NCBI RefSeq assembly: GCF_024139115.2
Contig: NC_085141.1
Coordinates: 381,007,278-381,071,277 of the forward strand
Direction of reading: 5' to 3'
Length of the DNA stretch: 64,000 nt
Source of the DNA: Armigeres subalbatus
Lineage: Eukaryota; Arthropoda; Insecta; Diptera; Culicidae
Every line of letters begins with the position of its first letter. Positions within the stretch are counted from its first letter, which is position 1. Below the pieces are notes generated by a model. The model worked only from the letters and a program-made list of their open reading frames with translations, searched no databases and was not told the origin of the DNA. Positions 1 to 10,757 of this stretch are shown here, piece after piece. The position numbers and the translations under genes are program-made.

Positions 1-620
1 TAAATTAATATAACTCGACAACGAAAAAAAAAAAACAGACGATATTCTTATAGCAAAACACGCGTTTTGAAAAGCCTCAAAAGTCTTCAGAAGATGACAT
101 TCGTGAGAAATGATAAATAAAAAATCTACAGCTCTAACACTTTTTATAAGTTTTGTCATTATCATCGTATTGCAAGATTTACGAGAAAAGATGCATTTTC
201 GGTCTGAAGCATACTTTTTAGAAACAAAATTTGTTCTACAAAGTTTTTCTGGATACTTGGGCCCTTATTATAGAGTTACCGAAAAATAGGGTGGGCCATT
301 TTATAAAAATGTAAAATCTTCATTTTTTTTTATTTTGCGGAATATTGACGTAAAATGTTCTACAAAGTTGTAGCGTAGCTTTTTCCAATCAACTTTGCTA
401 TATAAACTTTTTATGTAGCTCTTAAGCTCACTTGTTTAGAGTAATTTTACTTACCAGGATTAGGGTGTCCCTCAAAAAACAAGATTTATGATCTGCTCAG
501 TTCATTTTTTATTTTTCACGGATGTCACCTTCTGAAGACTTTTGGGGCTTTTCAAAACGCGTGTTTTGTTATAAGAATATCGTCTGTATCTTCTTTCGTT
601 TTCGAGTTATATCAATTTAT
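1..620. repeat. Palindromic (foldback) repeat at the window edge
   Basis: The first ~110 bases recur as their reverse complement at about 520-620. Both arms share the CGCGTTTTGAAAAGC-type core and the segment mentioning AAGTCTTCAGAAG. The interior is AT-rich and carries no coding sequence. The sequence is related to the MITE at 8450-9563 (shared CTTTGTAGAACA and GATGCATTTT-type blocks). The left boundary lies outside or at the window edge, so the element may be larger. No transposase is visible. Confidence 0.65.
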
Positions 621-1260
621 TTAAAAAAACATGATTTTAGTAAAATTGGTGAAACTTGAGATAAAAAACAACATATCCCCAATTTTTTGACATAATGAAG
701 AATATTAATTTCTCTTTTAGATGCCGTGTAAACATATTTTTTTGGTCTGCCCTAACCGGAGATATCAACTTATGAAAAAAATGTAATTTTTACAGAAAAA
801 TGATTATAACTTTTGATCGGAAAAAGATATTGTGCATATTCACCAATCAAAAGTTGCATTTTTTTGAGCTCTAAAAGTCACCTGAAGACGACTTTTTCGA
901 GAAATCTGAAACAAAAATATTAGATCAAAAATACTGTTTTTTTGAGGTACACCCTAATCCAATTAGGTAAAATTGCTCTAAATCAGCCAACTTAAGAGCT
1001 ACAGAAAAAGTTTTTTAGCAAAATTGATTGGAATTAGCTGCGCTACAACTTTGTAGAACATAACATGTCAATATTCTGAGAAATAAAAAAAATATTTTCT
1101 ATTTTTTTTATATGATGGGCCACCCTATTTTTTGGTAGAACCATAATGATGGCCTTACTATTTCGAACAATTTTGTAGAACAACAGTTTTTTCTAAAAAA
1201 TATAGTTTTGGCGTAAAATTCATCTTTCCGCGTAAATCTGTATCCTGGACCATAGTGCAT
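621..1260. repeat. MITE-2 family copy, right end truncated
   Basis: This block matches 8958-9545 in the same order: the AACTTGAGATAAA start, the 'GGAGATAT' segment, 'ATTATAACTTCTGATCGG'-like text and 'CTACAACTTTGTAGAACA'. Its last ~110 bases are the reverse complement of the outer part of the 8450-9563 copy, including GGTCCAGGATACAG. The terminus is cut off just before the MITE at 1274. It is a non-coding foldback element. Confidence 0.6.
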
Positions 1261-1273
1261 TTCTTACGTTTCT

Positions 1274-1434
1274 GGGGTCGTACACTAATTACGTAAGCAC
1301 TTATGGGGGAGGGGGTCTGCCATTTTCTTACGTTCAACATAAATAAAAAAAAAATATGTGTATGGGAAAAATCTTACATGGTGGAGGGGGGGGTTGAAAA
1401 ACCCAGAAAAAATGCTTACGTAATTAGCGGCCCC
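1274..1434. mobile_element. MITE-3 (3-bp TSD, TTACGTAA-type TIR), copy 1
   Basis: The 161-bp element begins GGGTCGTACACTAATTACGT and ends with the inverted counterpart, which contains CTTACGTAATTAGCGGCCCC. The flanking triplet TCT is duplicated (1271-1273 and 1435-1437). The interior has G-rich blocks and no coding sequence. Related elements sit at 7059-7215 and about 42597-42764. A 3-bp TSD is typical of PIF/Harbinger-type or similar DNA transposons, but no transposase is visible here. Confidence 0.6.
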
Positions 1435-2220
1435 TCTGTACTATTTTCCACTAAAACCACTCACTAAGATCCCATTACTTTTTCTCGTGGCTAACCACTT
1501 ACTACTTCTCCCATCTCACTTTGCTGTTGTTTATTTCTTATTTCTCATTTGACTTATCACTTCTCATTTCTTACATCTATTTTGCATTTTGCAAGTTTTT
1601 CTATGAGAAGTTAAACCGTTCACATAAGGGCAACGTGCCACAGCTTGATATGTATAAGGACATAAACGAGAACCTTTTCACGAACGAGCGTGAGGTGATC
1701 CAAAGGTGGCGGCAGCACTACGAAGAACACCTGAATGGCGATGTGGCAGACGAAGATGGCGTTATGGTGATGGACCGGGGAGATCACGCGCAAGACATAA
1801 TTTTACTGGCTCCGGATCTCCAGGAAATCCAGGAGGAGATTGGCCGGCTGAAAAGCAACAAAGCCCCTGGGGTTGACCAACTACCAGGAGAGCTATTTAA
1901 ACATGGTGGTGAGGCACTGGCTAGAGCGCTGCACTGGGTCATTACCAAGATTTGGGAGGAGGAAGTTTTGCCGGAAGGAGTGGATTGAAGGTGTCGTGTG
2001 TCCCATCTACAAAAAGGGCGATAAGCTGGATTGTAGCAACTACCGCGCAATCACATTGCTTAACGCCTACAAGGTACTCACCCAAATTTTATGCCGTCGA
2101 CTAGCACCAAGTGCAAGGGAGTTCGTGGGGCAGTACCAGGCGGGTTTCATGGGCGAACGCTCCACCACAGACCAGGTGTTCGCCAAGTACTGCAGAAATG
2201 CCGCAAATGCAACGTGCCCA

Positions 2221-2931
2221 CTAGGGTGGCTCAAATTAGTATGGGAAAAACTTTTTTAAATTTTTTTGATGGGCCGCCCTCTTATTCGGTTTTATTTGAC
2301 GCCCTGATACTCTGGGCAAAATTTCAGCAAAATCGGTCAACGCTTGGGTGGTGCTAAACTCGTTGGAAGTTTATATGCAAAAATGTATGCAGAAACATCC
2401 AAAAACAGTGAATTGGAGTTGGACGGCACAACTTACGATGAAGAACTATGATACTCATTCAGATCTTAAAGAATTTAATACAAAATGTTATGCAAAAAAC
2501 CGCGAGAAGATTAGAGTTTGCCCGGCTAAGTTATTAGCATTTCTCTGAAGTGGGGTTTCAGTAAATTTCGTTTCTTTTACCTTTGAAAAGAAATAAATTC
2601 ACCCATACAACACTCCAGTAAAATGCTAATATCTTTGCCTAAAAAACTCAAATCTTCTCGCGGTTTTCAGCATAACATTCTGTATTTAATTCTACAAGAA
2701 CTGAATGAGTATCATGGTTCTTGATCGTAAATTGTGCCGTCCAACTGCAAATCACAGTTTTTGGATGTTTCTGCATACATTTTTCCATATGAACTTTCTA
2801 CGAGTTTAGCACCGCCCAAACGTTGACCGATTTGGCTGAAATTTTGTCCAGAGCATCAGGGCATCAAATAGAACCGATTAACAGGGCGGCCCATCAAAAA
2901 TTTTTAAAAAGTGTTTTTTGAGCCACCTTAG
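2221..2931. mobile_element. 711-bp foldback MITE inserted in RTE copy A, TSD TGCCCA
   Basis: The two halves are long inverted repeats, from CTAGGGTGGCTCAAA at the left to TTTGAGCCACCTTAG at the right. The arms extend several hundred bases and include the TTTAGCACC..CCCAAACGTTGACC pair. The 6-bp target TGCCCA is duplicated (2215-2220 and 2932-2937). Removing the element restores contiguous retrotransposon reading (..NVP then THHLFIDF), which proves the boundaries. It carries no coding sequence, so it must have been mobilised by another element's transposase. Confidence 0.85.
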
Positions 2932-3105
2932 TGCCCACACATCATCTATTCATCGACTTCAAAACCGCATATGATACAATCGATCGGGACCAGCTATGGC
3001 AGCTAATGCATGAACACGGATTTCCGGATAAACTGACACGGTTTATCAAAGGGACGATGGATCGGGTGATGTGCGTATTTCGAGTTTCAGGGGCACTCTC
3101 GAGTC

Positions 3106-3374
3106 AATGTCATTTATTTTATACAGGTCCGGTTGAGCGTGCCTTTTGTTCGTATTAGTAGCTCAAAAAGTGTAAACATTTCTGATCAGGATTGCTGACG
3201 TCAAACTCACACCAAATTTCATTCATGAGGTGTGAGTTTGACGTCACCGTTCTTTTGTTTCCGACACCCGAGCCACCGCCGTCGTCGTGCGAAACGAACA
3301 CTGTTACTGTTTCCGACATTTCACGAATACGTTTGCGCTCTCTTGCCCTAACCTGTGTAAAATCCATAACATTG
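3106..3374. mobile_element. 269-bp TIR element inserted in RTE copy A, TSD CTCTCGAGTC
   Basis: The imperfect ~23-bp terminal inverted repeats begin AATGTCATTTATTTTATACA on the left and end TGTAAAATCCATAACATT(G) on the right. A perfect 10-bp TSD, CTCTCGAGTC, flanks it (3096-3105 and 3375-3384). The centre holds a second palindrome in which GACGTCAAACTCACACC and its complement flank AAATTTCATTCAT. It is non-coding, and the superfamily is not assignable from sequence alone. Confidence 0.75.
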
Positions 3375-4348
3375 CTCTCGAGTCCCTTCGAAACCCGCAG
3401 AGAGTTACGGCAAGGTGATGGTCTTTCGTGTCTGCTATTCAACATCGCTTTGGAAGGGTCAATACGAAGAGTAGGGATTAACACGAGTGGTACAATTTTC
3501 AATAAGTCCGTCCAGCTATTTGGCTTCACCGACGACATAGATTTTATGGCACGTAACTTTGAGAAGATGGAGGAAGCCTACATCAGACTGAAGAGGGAAA
3601 CTAAGCGGATCGGACTAGTCATCAACACGTCGAAGACAAAGTACATGAAAGGAAGAGGTTCAAGAGACGACAATGTGAGCCACCCACCGCGAGTTTGCAT
3701 CGGTGGTGACGAAATCGAGGTGGTAAAAGAATTTGTGTACTTGGGCTCACTGGAGACTGCCGAAAATGACACCAGCAGAGAAATTCGGAGACGCATAGTG
3801 GCTGGAAATCGTACGTACTTTGGACTCCGCAAGACTCGAATAGAGTTCGCCGCCGTAACAAACTGATAATCTACAAAACGCTCATTAGACCGGTAGTCCT
3901 CTACAGACACGAGACCTGAACGATGCTCGTGGAGGACCAACGCCCACTTGGAGTTTTCGAAAGGAAAGTGCTGCTTATCATCTATGGTGGGGTGCAGATG
4001 GCGGACGGTACGTGGAGGAGACGAATGAACCACGAGTTGCATGAGCTGCTGGGAGAACCATCCATCGTTCACACCGCGAAAATCGGACGACTGCGTGGGC
4101 CGGGCACGTAGCCAGAATGGCGGACAGTAACACGGAGAAAATGGTTGTACAACGATCCGACGGGCACAAGAAGGCGAGTAGTGCAACGGACAAGGTGGAT
4201 CGATCAGGTGGAAGATGTCTTGCGGACCCTCCGTAGACTGCGTGGTTGGCGACGTGTAGCCATAGACCGAGTCGAATGGAGAAGACTCTTATATACCGCA
4301 CAGGCCACTTCGGTCTTAGTCTGAATAAATATAATAATAAGTTTTTCT

Positions 4349-6447
4349 CATATCTTGCTTTTTGCTTCTCGCTTTTAATATTCAATTTTTCACTCAACAT
4401 TTCTTTCGTGTTTTGCCATTTATCGCTTTTCACGTTTCATATCTTACTTATCTTCCCTCAATGTTAATTTCACTTTGCTTGATTTTCAGATCTCAACTCG
4501 ACCTCTTCCCCTAAATTAATATCCAAGTCGGATGATCCAACACCCGGAAAATAGGCAAATAACTTTGATTGAATTAAAATGTTCGTTTTTATTATGAAGA
4601 ATGAAGTGAAGATACCTTTTCAACAACCTGGGACACATTGGGTTGTCAGCTTACATCGGATTTGTAACGAAAGGCGCGTTCTGCAAGGCTTCCCTCTTCG
4701 TAATATACTTTGTTGCCTTTGCCCTTGAGAGAAGTGATATCTTCCTTGTAAATATTCCACACCCTCAAAGGACACATCCAAGAACATGGTGGATGAATAA
4801 TCTATTCCTTCCTCACAGTACTTAGAGCCGATTTGAGTTCAACAAATCCCTGAATGACCAGCACAAAAGGTGATAAATGTTCGTATCCCTCGAAATAACT
4901 CATCGCGCACCACCTTCGGAGGATCACCCAGCCACCGCACAAACGTCATCCATCGAAAGTGTTTCCTGCGCATCCGTTCGCTGTAAATGCTACAATGTAT
5001 GGTGCTCGGTGCCAGACAACCATAAAATAAATCGTCCATTCAGATCGCAGCCCGTCATTAAAGCGCCCATCTCGGTGAAGTGAGTGCAAATTGCACGAAC
5101 CTAACACAATGAGCAGCTTTGAAGGCAACGGTCACAAATTGGTAGACCACAGAGTGCAAACCTTCCCGCTGCTGCTGCAGCTGCTGCGGTCTGAGTTGTG
5201 GGCATTATCGAGTTCTAAGAATCTGCCCCCCAGGCGACGGCCAACCATCCCGGTCATAATCATCATCGTCGTCGTCATCCGGGAGAAAGAACATTCTTCA
5301 AAGTTTCACTTATTGTTGCTCCGCAGTTCGTTGTCATCATCGTGGCAAAGCCATATTTGAATAGGCAAAAGGGTCTCTCACGTCATCTTTCTGGATGCAA
5401 AACATCGCTGTGCGTTCCCGAGCGGGGGTGAATACTAAAATAGTACCATTTGTGATGGTGACCATAGATTACATTGTGGAAGTGCTGATCGCTCTCCTTA
5501 TTAATGCTTATGCCGTATCGTAACGGAACTATCAAATGTATATTTTTACCTTTAATTCTACAATAAAAATGTACGTCTATGCATTAGCATTACCATACCA
5601 TTGTAAAATGTGTTTTAAATCACACAGAAGTAATACACTCATCTAATTTTTGAACGTTAAGTTGATTTGATGAAGAATTATTCGTAGAAATAAAATCAAA
5701 AGATAAGTAACCATGGGCAAAATCTGATGCAAATCTTTGACAATGGGAATTAAATCCTGAAAAAATACTGAAAACAACTGCTGAATTAATCTAAGTCTTA
5801 AAGCTCCTAATTATTGGGCTCCAATTCTGCATAAGCTAATTTTTGAAGAACCTAATCGAATTCTACTTCTCGAAAAAAAAAAAGATTCAGAGTCTAATAG
5901 TGTGCTTGTGTAACTCTTGTGATTAAAAACAGCTAAACGGTGGACTGAGTAGTTTAAGAGGTTAAAACGTTGTCAATTCCGCGCCTTTTTTTTATTGTTT
6001 CCTGGGTTCAAATTCCGGTCTAGGATTCTTTTAGGTTGAAAAATTTCTCGACTTTCCTGGGCATATATCATCATCGTGTTCTGAGAGGCGAAAAAAATCA
6101 TCTCAAGCTTGGTCAGACATCTGTTTCGTATATCACCAATTCGGGTTAGGATGCAACCAATAAAAGGAAAAGCATTCATTCGACGACGACGACTGCAGTG
6201 CGATGTTCGTCAAAAAGCACGACCGTTGTTGTTCTGCGGTTGATCTGGCGCGAAAGTTCAACGACAGCAAAATGACGAACCTGCCGATTACTGCGCTCTC
6301 GGGGAGTAGGGTGTAGAATTCTTGCGTTTTGCGAAATGACTCCAGACTCCGCCTGGCTGGGCTGGTTTGTTGCGGCTGCCCGCAGCTATTGATGACGAGT
6401 GATGGCGATGATGATTGATGTTTCGAGATTTGCATAATCATATTTTA
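4349..6447. other. Interval without recognisable genes
   Basis: The first ~130 bases are the TTTCTCAT-type pyrimidine-rich sequence that also lies left of RTE copy A, i.e. the pre-insertion locus. The rest is unique-looking DNA with short CAT/GTC-rich runs (5260-5290), an A-run (5872-5884) and GACGACGAC at 6181. I see no domain-bearing reading frame and no terminal repeats. If 6448-6537 is a true first exon, its promoter and 5'UTR would lie in the last few hundred bases, but no convincing core promoter stands out. Confidence 0.5.
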
Positions 6448-6537
6448 ATGAATTCCCTCTTATTCCTGTTTTTAGCCCTTCTTATAATATGCGACGCACG
6501 TTCGGCGGCGATAAATGGTGCAATCCGCAGGCGAAAG
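6448..6537 (+). CDS. Candidate first coding exon: signal peptide of an unidentified secreted protein
   Basis: An ATG opens exactly 30 codons: a short polar start (MNS), a hydrophobic core LLFLFLALLIIC, then DARSA with small residues suited to signal peptidase cleavage, then AINGAIRRRK. The exon would end at AAG|GTAGGT, a near-consensus splice donor in phase 0. The basic RRRK at the junction would fit a prohormone-type or other processed secreted protein, but that is inference. The start context is weak (TTA before ATG), and an in-frame upstream ATG at 6418 would add ten residues. No second exon is recognised downstream, where transposons begin. It may also be chance. Confidence 0.35.
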
Positions 6538-7689
6538 GTAGGTGGGTCCCCGTGGCAAAGTAAAGGATTTCTTGATTCGAAGTGCTATTTATTTGAGCCG
6601 CATGAGTCATTATGTTCGCGTGAGATAAGGCGAAATTGATGCGAATCAAAAGGGATAGGAATCCTATTGATGTTTGCTTCACAATTGGAATTGTAAATGA
6701 TGTAGCTCTTCTATTAAAAGTTCATTAGCACAATCGTTGCACAGCGCTAGTTGTTCCATTTATGGTGTTTATGTCAAAAGGTGTTTATCACGGTGCAATC
6801 TGTGAAACGTCTTTCTTCTTCTTCAATGGTTCAGCATTCCTACTAGAATTATCATGCATTTACATTATGCCCAAGGTAACGAGGATATTTTTCACTCTTG
6901 TTAATTTTTTTTCATGAGTGCGTTAATTGTTTTATACACGACTTAATGTGAACCACCAATTCCTTTAGGAGAGAAGGGCTATTTGGCCGAAGGCCTTTTG
7001 ACCGAAAGTTGTTGAGCCGTATATGTCATTTGGCCAAACACACCACTAAGTCCACTTGGGGAACATCCATTAATTACGTAACGCAAAAATTGGCTATTTT
7101 CACCCCTCCCCCAGTACCACACTTTTTGTATGAAATCGCAACATTTTTTGTATGGATTGTCACACTTCGGGCACCCCTCCCCCCTCTAAGCGTTACGTAC
7201 TTTATGGATGCTCCCTTGAAGATTGCCCGAACAGGTCATTTGGACGAAAATGTCGTTTGGTGTATGTTCAGATGAGCTAAATAAGTACCGCTAACTTCTT
7301 TTAGCAGCTGGTCTGTGCAGCAGCTCAAAAACTGGAAACAATAATTTTGAATTATTACTTGTGTATACATTATTTGCATAAAATACCCACTCTTATAGTT
7401 CTCTTCTTCCTTACAATTGCAAATCCGTTTCGACTTTTTCCTACTGCACTGTCTTTATTTGAAAGGTTTTCAGCCCTAGGCTGGCTCACCTCTGATTCAA
7501 AACTTAATTAATTACAATTTCCTTTTGTTTTTCAAGTTTTCTTACAGTTGATCACCATACAAACTAGCTTTTGTGTATAGCGCAAAATTATATTGGCAGA
7601 ACCCTCTATTTTACCGACTGTGAGTCTAGCACTGTTCAGCGGTGTGAACATTCATTAGCCCGTAACATCCGGTAGTTTCACCTGAGATT
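6538..7689. other. Mostly non-coding interval containing a degenerate foldback and MITE-3
   Basis: If the upstream exon is real this is intron. About 6970-7290 is a degenerate foldback with TTTGGCCGAA/TTTTGACCGAAA-type subrepeats, interrupted by the MITE at 7059-7215. 7290-7690 holds nothing recognisable apart from AT-rich text leading into the BEL/Pao remnant. The 3' end or LTR of that element may lie here, but I could not delimit it. Confidence 0.45.
7059..7215. mobile_element. MITE-3 family copy 2, TSD TTG
   Basis: The 157-bp element has termini GGGAACATCCATTAATTACG and the inverted CGTTACGTACTTTATGGATG..CTCCC. Target TTG is duplicated (7056-7058 and 7216-7218). Inside are paired C-rich blocks (CCCCTCCCCC and CCCCTCCCCCC). 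It shares the TTACGTAA-type subterminal motif and 3-bp TSD with 1274-1434. It is non-coding. Confidence 0.65.
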
Positions 7690-8449
7690 CCGGATTTATC
7701 GCCTAGAACCTCTAACACCATAGCAAATTTGCCAGATACTGCGACCGTTTGTACGCATTGCGTAGCACTCCTGCAAAGTCTAAGGAACCATCTACTTGTA
7801 TGTCCGCATTCGTCGCCGACACACGGAGAAAGTGGTTCGGCGTAATAGCTGCTCCTTCTGCCGATTCTTTAGAGGAGCGTATGTTAACAGACGTGTATGA
7901 TCCGGTCCTTAGCTTCAGCCAATTAGGCTTTCTGAGAGGGTGTACGCACACGCACATTTCACTCACACTTTTACTTAGTTTGTTTGCAACCACGAGCAGC
8001 TGTCATGGCAAAATCAAATGGGATTGTTTGCAACCACGAACCGTGCGTTCGGGTTGGTGAGAAATGTCGGCAAGACCCTAATGTAGTCGCGAGAATTTCG
8101 TCCATCAACTTCTGCTTATCGTCCAACATACGCACGCAGTGCCTCCTTTACGGACCGCACGTGTTGCGGGAGGATTGAAATGCTAGACTGCTACTGCTGT
8201 TGTTATTTTCTCAGCACAATCCTGGTTGACTTTCTTGCATCGATTCCGCGGAAGCACGTTATGCTATCAAAAAATTTTTGTTCCGGAGCTCCTCGTTTGC
8301 AAGAAAGACGTCGAAGAGCCGTCAAACAAGATTGTGTACTTGTCATAAGATGAGTTTGTACAACTCCATTTGATTCCACCACTTTATTGTTCCTTTGACA
8401 CATACGTATTTCGACCTCAACAGTATGCCCCATAGTGCAATGTAACGTA

Positions 8450-9563
8450 GCGCTGGTGTCAGGCCATTAAGCCGAAGGTCATTTGACCGAATGCGGTGTT
8501 GAGCTTTCTACTTCCTTTTTCTTCTTCGTGCTTCTGTCTTTCTTCTTCTTTTTTCCTTACTTCTTCCCCCTTGTTCTTCTTCTTCCTTCCTCCTTATTTC
8601 TTCTTCCTTCTTCTTTCATATTTCTTCCTTTTTCTTTTCTTCCTAATCCGCGTTATTTCGAGAAACCGTGTAAAAAAAGCCGTGCAAAAATATCAGTGTA
8701 AAAAATGTAACCAGGTCTGTGTTAATCTTTGTAAAAATAAATCCGTGCTACTTTGAGAACCCATTATAAAAAAATCCGTGTTATTTCGAGAACTCGTGTA
8801 AAAAAATCCGTTTGGAAATAATCCGCGTAAAAAAAGAATCGGATGTACTCACTTCTCACTTCCCACTCCCATTCTGTCTAATGACCGTTCGGCTTAATGA
8901 CCATTCGGCCTAACGACCTTCGGCCTAATGGCCCTGCATCCGTAGCGCTGTTGCAGTGCACTATGGTCCAGGATACAGATTTACGCAGAAAGATGCATTT
9001 TACGCAAAAACCATATTTTTTAGACAAAACTTGAGATAAACAAATAATACATCTCCAGCTTTTTGTCTTAATAAATAATTTGAGTTGCTTTTTCAAATGC
9101 CGAGTGAATTTTTGTTTTGGTTTGGCCCAATCGGAGATATTAATTTTTGTAATTTTGACCGAAGAACGATTATAACTTCTGATCGGCAAAAGATGTTGAG
9201 CATATTTTTTCATCAGAAGTTGCATTTTTAGCTCTAAAAGTCAAACAAGGACGACTTTTCTGAAAAATCAAAAACCCTAATCCAAGTCGGTAAATTTGCT
9301 CTAAATCAGCCAACTCAAGTGCTTCAGAAATTTTTTTTTTGCAAAATGTATTGGAACACGTTGCGCTACAACTTTGTAGTACATTACATGTCAGTATTCC
9401 GTAAAATAAAACAATATTTAAAAAAAAATATTTCTTTGATAGCATCATGATGATGGCCTTACTATTCTCAACAACTTTGTAGACCAACATTTTTTTTCTA
9501 AAGAATCAAATTTTGGCGTGAATGCATTTTTCCCCATAAAACTGTAGCCTTGACAACAGCGCA
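8450..9563. mobile_element. MITE-2 (~620 bp core, TSD GTA) inside BEL/Pao integrase, itself split by a foldback
   Basis: Outer inverted termini are GCGCTGTTG (left, split by the nested insertion) and CAACAGCGC (right). Further in, GGTCCAGGATACAGATTTAC pairs with the complement of GTAGCCTTGAC-side text. Target GTA is at 8447-8449 and 9564-9566. Deleting the element joins the BEL frame as ..KLSRIT then LHCTMGHTVEVE. The interior is AT-rich and homologous to 621-1260. The nested element occupies 8456-8941. Confidence 0.65.
8456..8941. mobile_element. Foldback element with 9-bp TSD GTAGCGCTG, pyrimidine-rich core
   Basis: Terminal repeats GTGTCAGGCCATTAAGCCGA and its inverted counterpart ..CGGCCTAATGGCCCTGCATCC carry reiterated 'CATTAGGCCGAA' subrepeats. 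A perfect 9-bp TSD (8447-8455 and 8942-8950) flanks it. The core is a ~150-bp TTCTTC/TTCCTT polypyrimidine tract (8507-8660). It is followed by a degenerate repeat of AAATCCGTG..TTTCGAGAAC (8645-8845). A 9-bp TSD with long repetitive TIRs recalls MULE/Mutator-type elements. That is inference, as no transposase is present. Confidence 0.7.
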
Positions 9564-9810
9564 GTAATCCTAGACAGCTTTGCCCATCGAGACACCGGCT
9601 CGGCGTCCATCACAGCATGAATCTGCATCATTCCTCGCGCTTCTTCTCTAGTTACGTCAATCAGCCCTGTAGAAGGCCAGAATTTCTCCAGTTGGTAGAG
9701 AATGTGTGGGCCATTTTTTAACTCTGAGTCGTTTTGTAGTGGAGGACCTTGACCCCACCTGGTGAGGACGACCGCAATATTTTGCTTCGACGGAATCCAC
9801 CAAACGCGTC

Positions 9811-10125
9811 AATGAATTATTGGCAGTGGTTGATTTTTTTTCCCGCCGCTTCCACATCCAGGCGCTATCGTATATGCGCCAATAGCCTGCATGAGTTAGC
9901 CGCCAGAAATGTGTATGGTGAAAGACATCTAACGCGGGTTTTCTCAAAATTAGGATCTTTTTATGAAAAACTATTTGGTACCGGTTATGTAGGAAGGTGT
10001 CCGCTACTACGCCTACAAAATATTTTTTCGATGAAGGTGCTTAATTTTGAGAAATCGAGCCTTAGATGCCTTTCGCCATACTGATTTCAGAAAGTAAGCA
10101 CGCTCAAAGCAGGCGATTCATTCCA
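9811..10125 (-). mobile_element. Foldback MITE-4, copy 1 (inserted in BEL/Pao pol)
   Basis: The element starts AATGAATTATTGGCAGTG and ends GGCGATTCATT on the + strand. Its two halves are imperfect inverted repeats, each with GAGTTAAC..TATGGCGAAAG..CATCTAA..TTTTGAGAAA. The BEL/Pao frame continues across it (VGEML then WWIPSK). No TSD longer than 1 bp is evident. A ~100-codon stop-free reading exists but is also seen in the opposite-strand copy and shows no domain, so I do not call it a gene. Confidence 0.6.
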
Positions 10126-10307
10126 ACATTTCACCAACTCTGCATGCCACAGACTGCTTGTTCTTGTACGAATCTGAACACAGCCAAGACAATACGGTCC
10201 TTGAGTCGAACCACAGCACCGACTCCGGCAGGAAATCTGTCCACTGCTACCACTTGCACCACTTCTCGTCGTCAATCTGCTGATCCCATTTGAAACCGTT
10301 TCGGCAC

Positions 10308-10645
10308 AATGAAACGCCTCTGCTTTGAGCGTGTTTACAGCGGTACAGTAGGAGTTAACTTTCTGAAATCAGAAAGGCGAATGGCATCTAAGGTTCTAAT
10401 TTAACAAAATTAAGCACCTTCATCAACAAATATTTGGTAGGAATAGTAGCGGACACCTTCATGCATAACCGGTACCAAATGGTGTTTCATGAAACATTCC
10501 TAATTTTGAGAAAATCCGCGTTAGACCTCTTTCGCCATACAACATTTTTGCGGTTTACTCGCGCTGGCTATTTGCGCATATACGATAGCGCCCGGATGCT
10601 GACAGCGGCTGGTAGAAAACAAGCCACTGCCAATAATTCATTGCT
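10308..10645 (+). mobile_element. Foldback MITE-4, copy 2
   Basis: A full-length copy from AATGAAACGCC to CCAATAATTCATT, in the opposite orientation to copy 1. It contains the paired ATATTTGGTAGG..CCGGTACCAAAT core and both GGCGAAAG arms. It is separated from copy 3 by only four bases, giving a head-to-tail pair. Confidence 0.6.
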
Positions 10646-10649
10646 GAAT

Positions 10650-10757
10650 GAATCGCCTGCTTTGAGCGTGCTTATAGCGGCACACTTGGAGTTAACTTTC
10701 TGAATTCAGTATGGCGAAAGGCATATAAGGTTCGATTTCTCAAAATGAATCACATAT
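10650..10757 (+). mobile_element. Foldback MITE-4, copy 3 (truncated)
   Basis: The left arm only: AATGAATCGCCTGCTTTGAG through GGCATATAAGGTTCGATTTC. It breaks off where copy 4, in inverted orientation, starts. Confidence 0.5.

Larger units (their letters stand above)
1603..4338 (+). pseudogene. RTE-clade non-LTR retrotransposon copy A, 5'-truncated ORF2 (reverse transcriptase)
   Basis: Remnant of a target-primed retrotransposon reverse transcriptase. In order it shows the pre-RT segment ending in NKAPGVDQLPGELFKHG (~1855-1905), WIEGVVCPIYKKGD (~1980), CSNYRAITLLNAYK, YQAGFMGERSTTDQVF (~2135), HHLFIDFKTAYD (~2943), ELRQGDGLSCLLFNIALEG (~3405), and a C-terminal region with AWAGHVARM-like text (~4090-4290). 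The catalytic FADD box reads FTDD (~3530). The N-terminal endonuclease is missing, as expected for 5' truncation. At least two frameshifts and several stops disable it. The copy is flanked by AAGTTTTTCT (1593-1602 and 4339-4348), a probable 10-bp TSD, and ends in an AATAAT-like tail. Two MITEs interrupt it (2221-2931 and 3106-3374). RTE assignment comes from the motif set and could be refined by phylogeny. Confidence 0.85.
7690..10307 (-). pseudogene. BEL/Pao LTR retrotransposon pol remnant (RNase H to integrase), interrupted by three MITEs
   Basis: Read on the minus strand, segments of pol appear in the right order. RNase H is at 10295-10126 (DSRTVLSWLCSDSY..ACRVGEML). The linker at 9810-9567 has WIPSKQNIAVVLTRWG, NGPHILYQLEKFWP, then RWAKLSRIT. 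Integrase core text lies at 8446-8200 (TALRRLSCKRGAPE..). The integrase C-terminal region at 7860-7712 has AAITPNHFL and RNAYKRSQYLANLLW. Reading frames resume across the insertions at 9811-10125 and 8450-9563. Several stops and frameshifts exist in the remaining segments and the RT is missing. Upstream (higher coordinates) it is cut by another MITE at 10308. This is family-level recognition from motifs. LTRs were not found. Confidence 0.75.

Noticed and set aside
8507..8660. Phe/Leu-rich membrane protein
   Set aside because: Translation of a TTCTTC/TTCCTT polypyrimidine tract inside a foldback element.
9749..10084. Conserved 111-residue protein also seen at 11066-11380
   Set aside because: Both are the same arm of foldback MITE-4. 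The frame is open by chance in two copies and closed in others.
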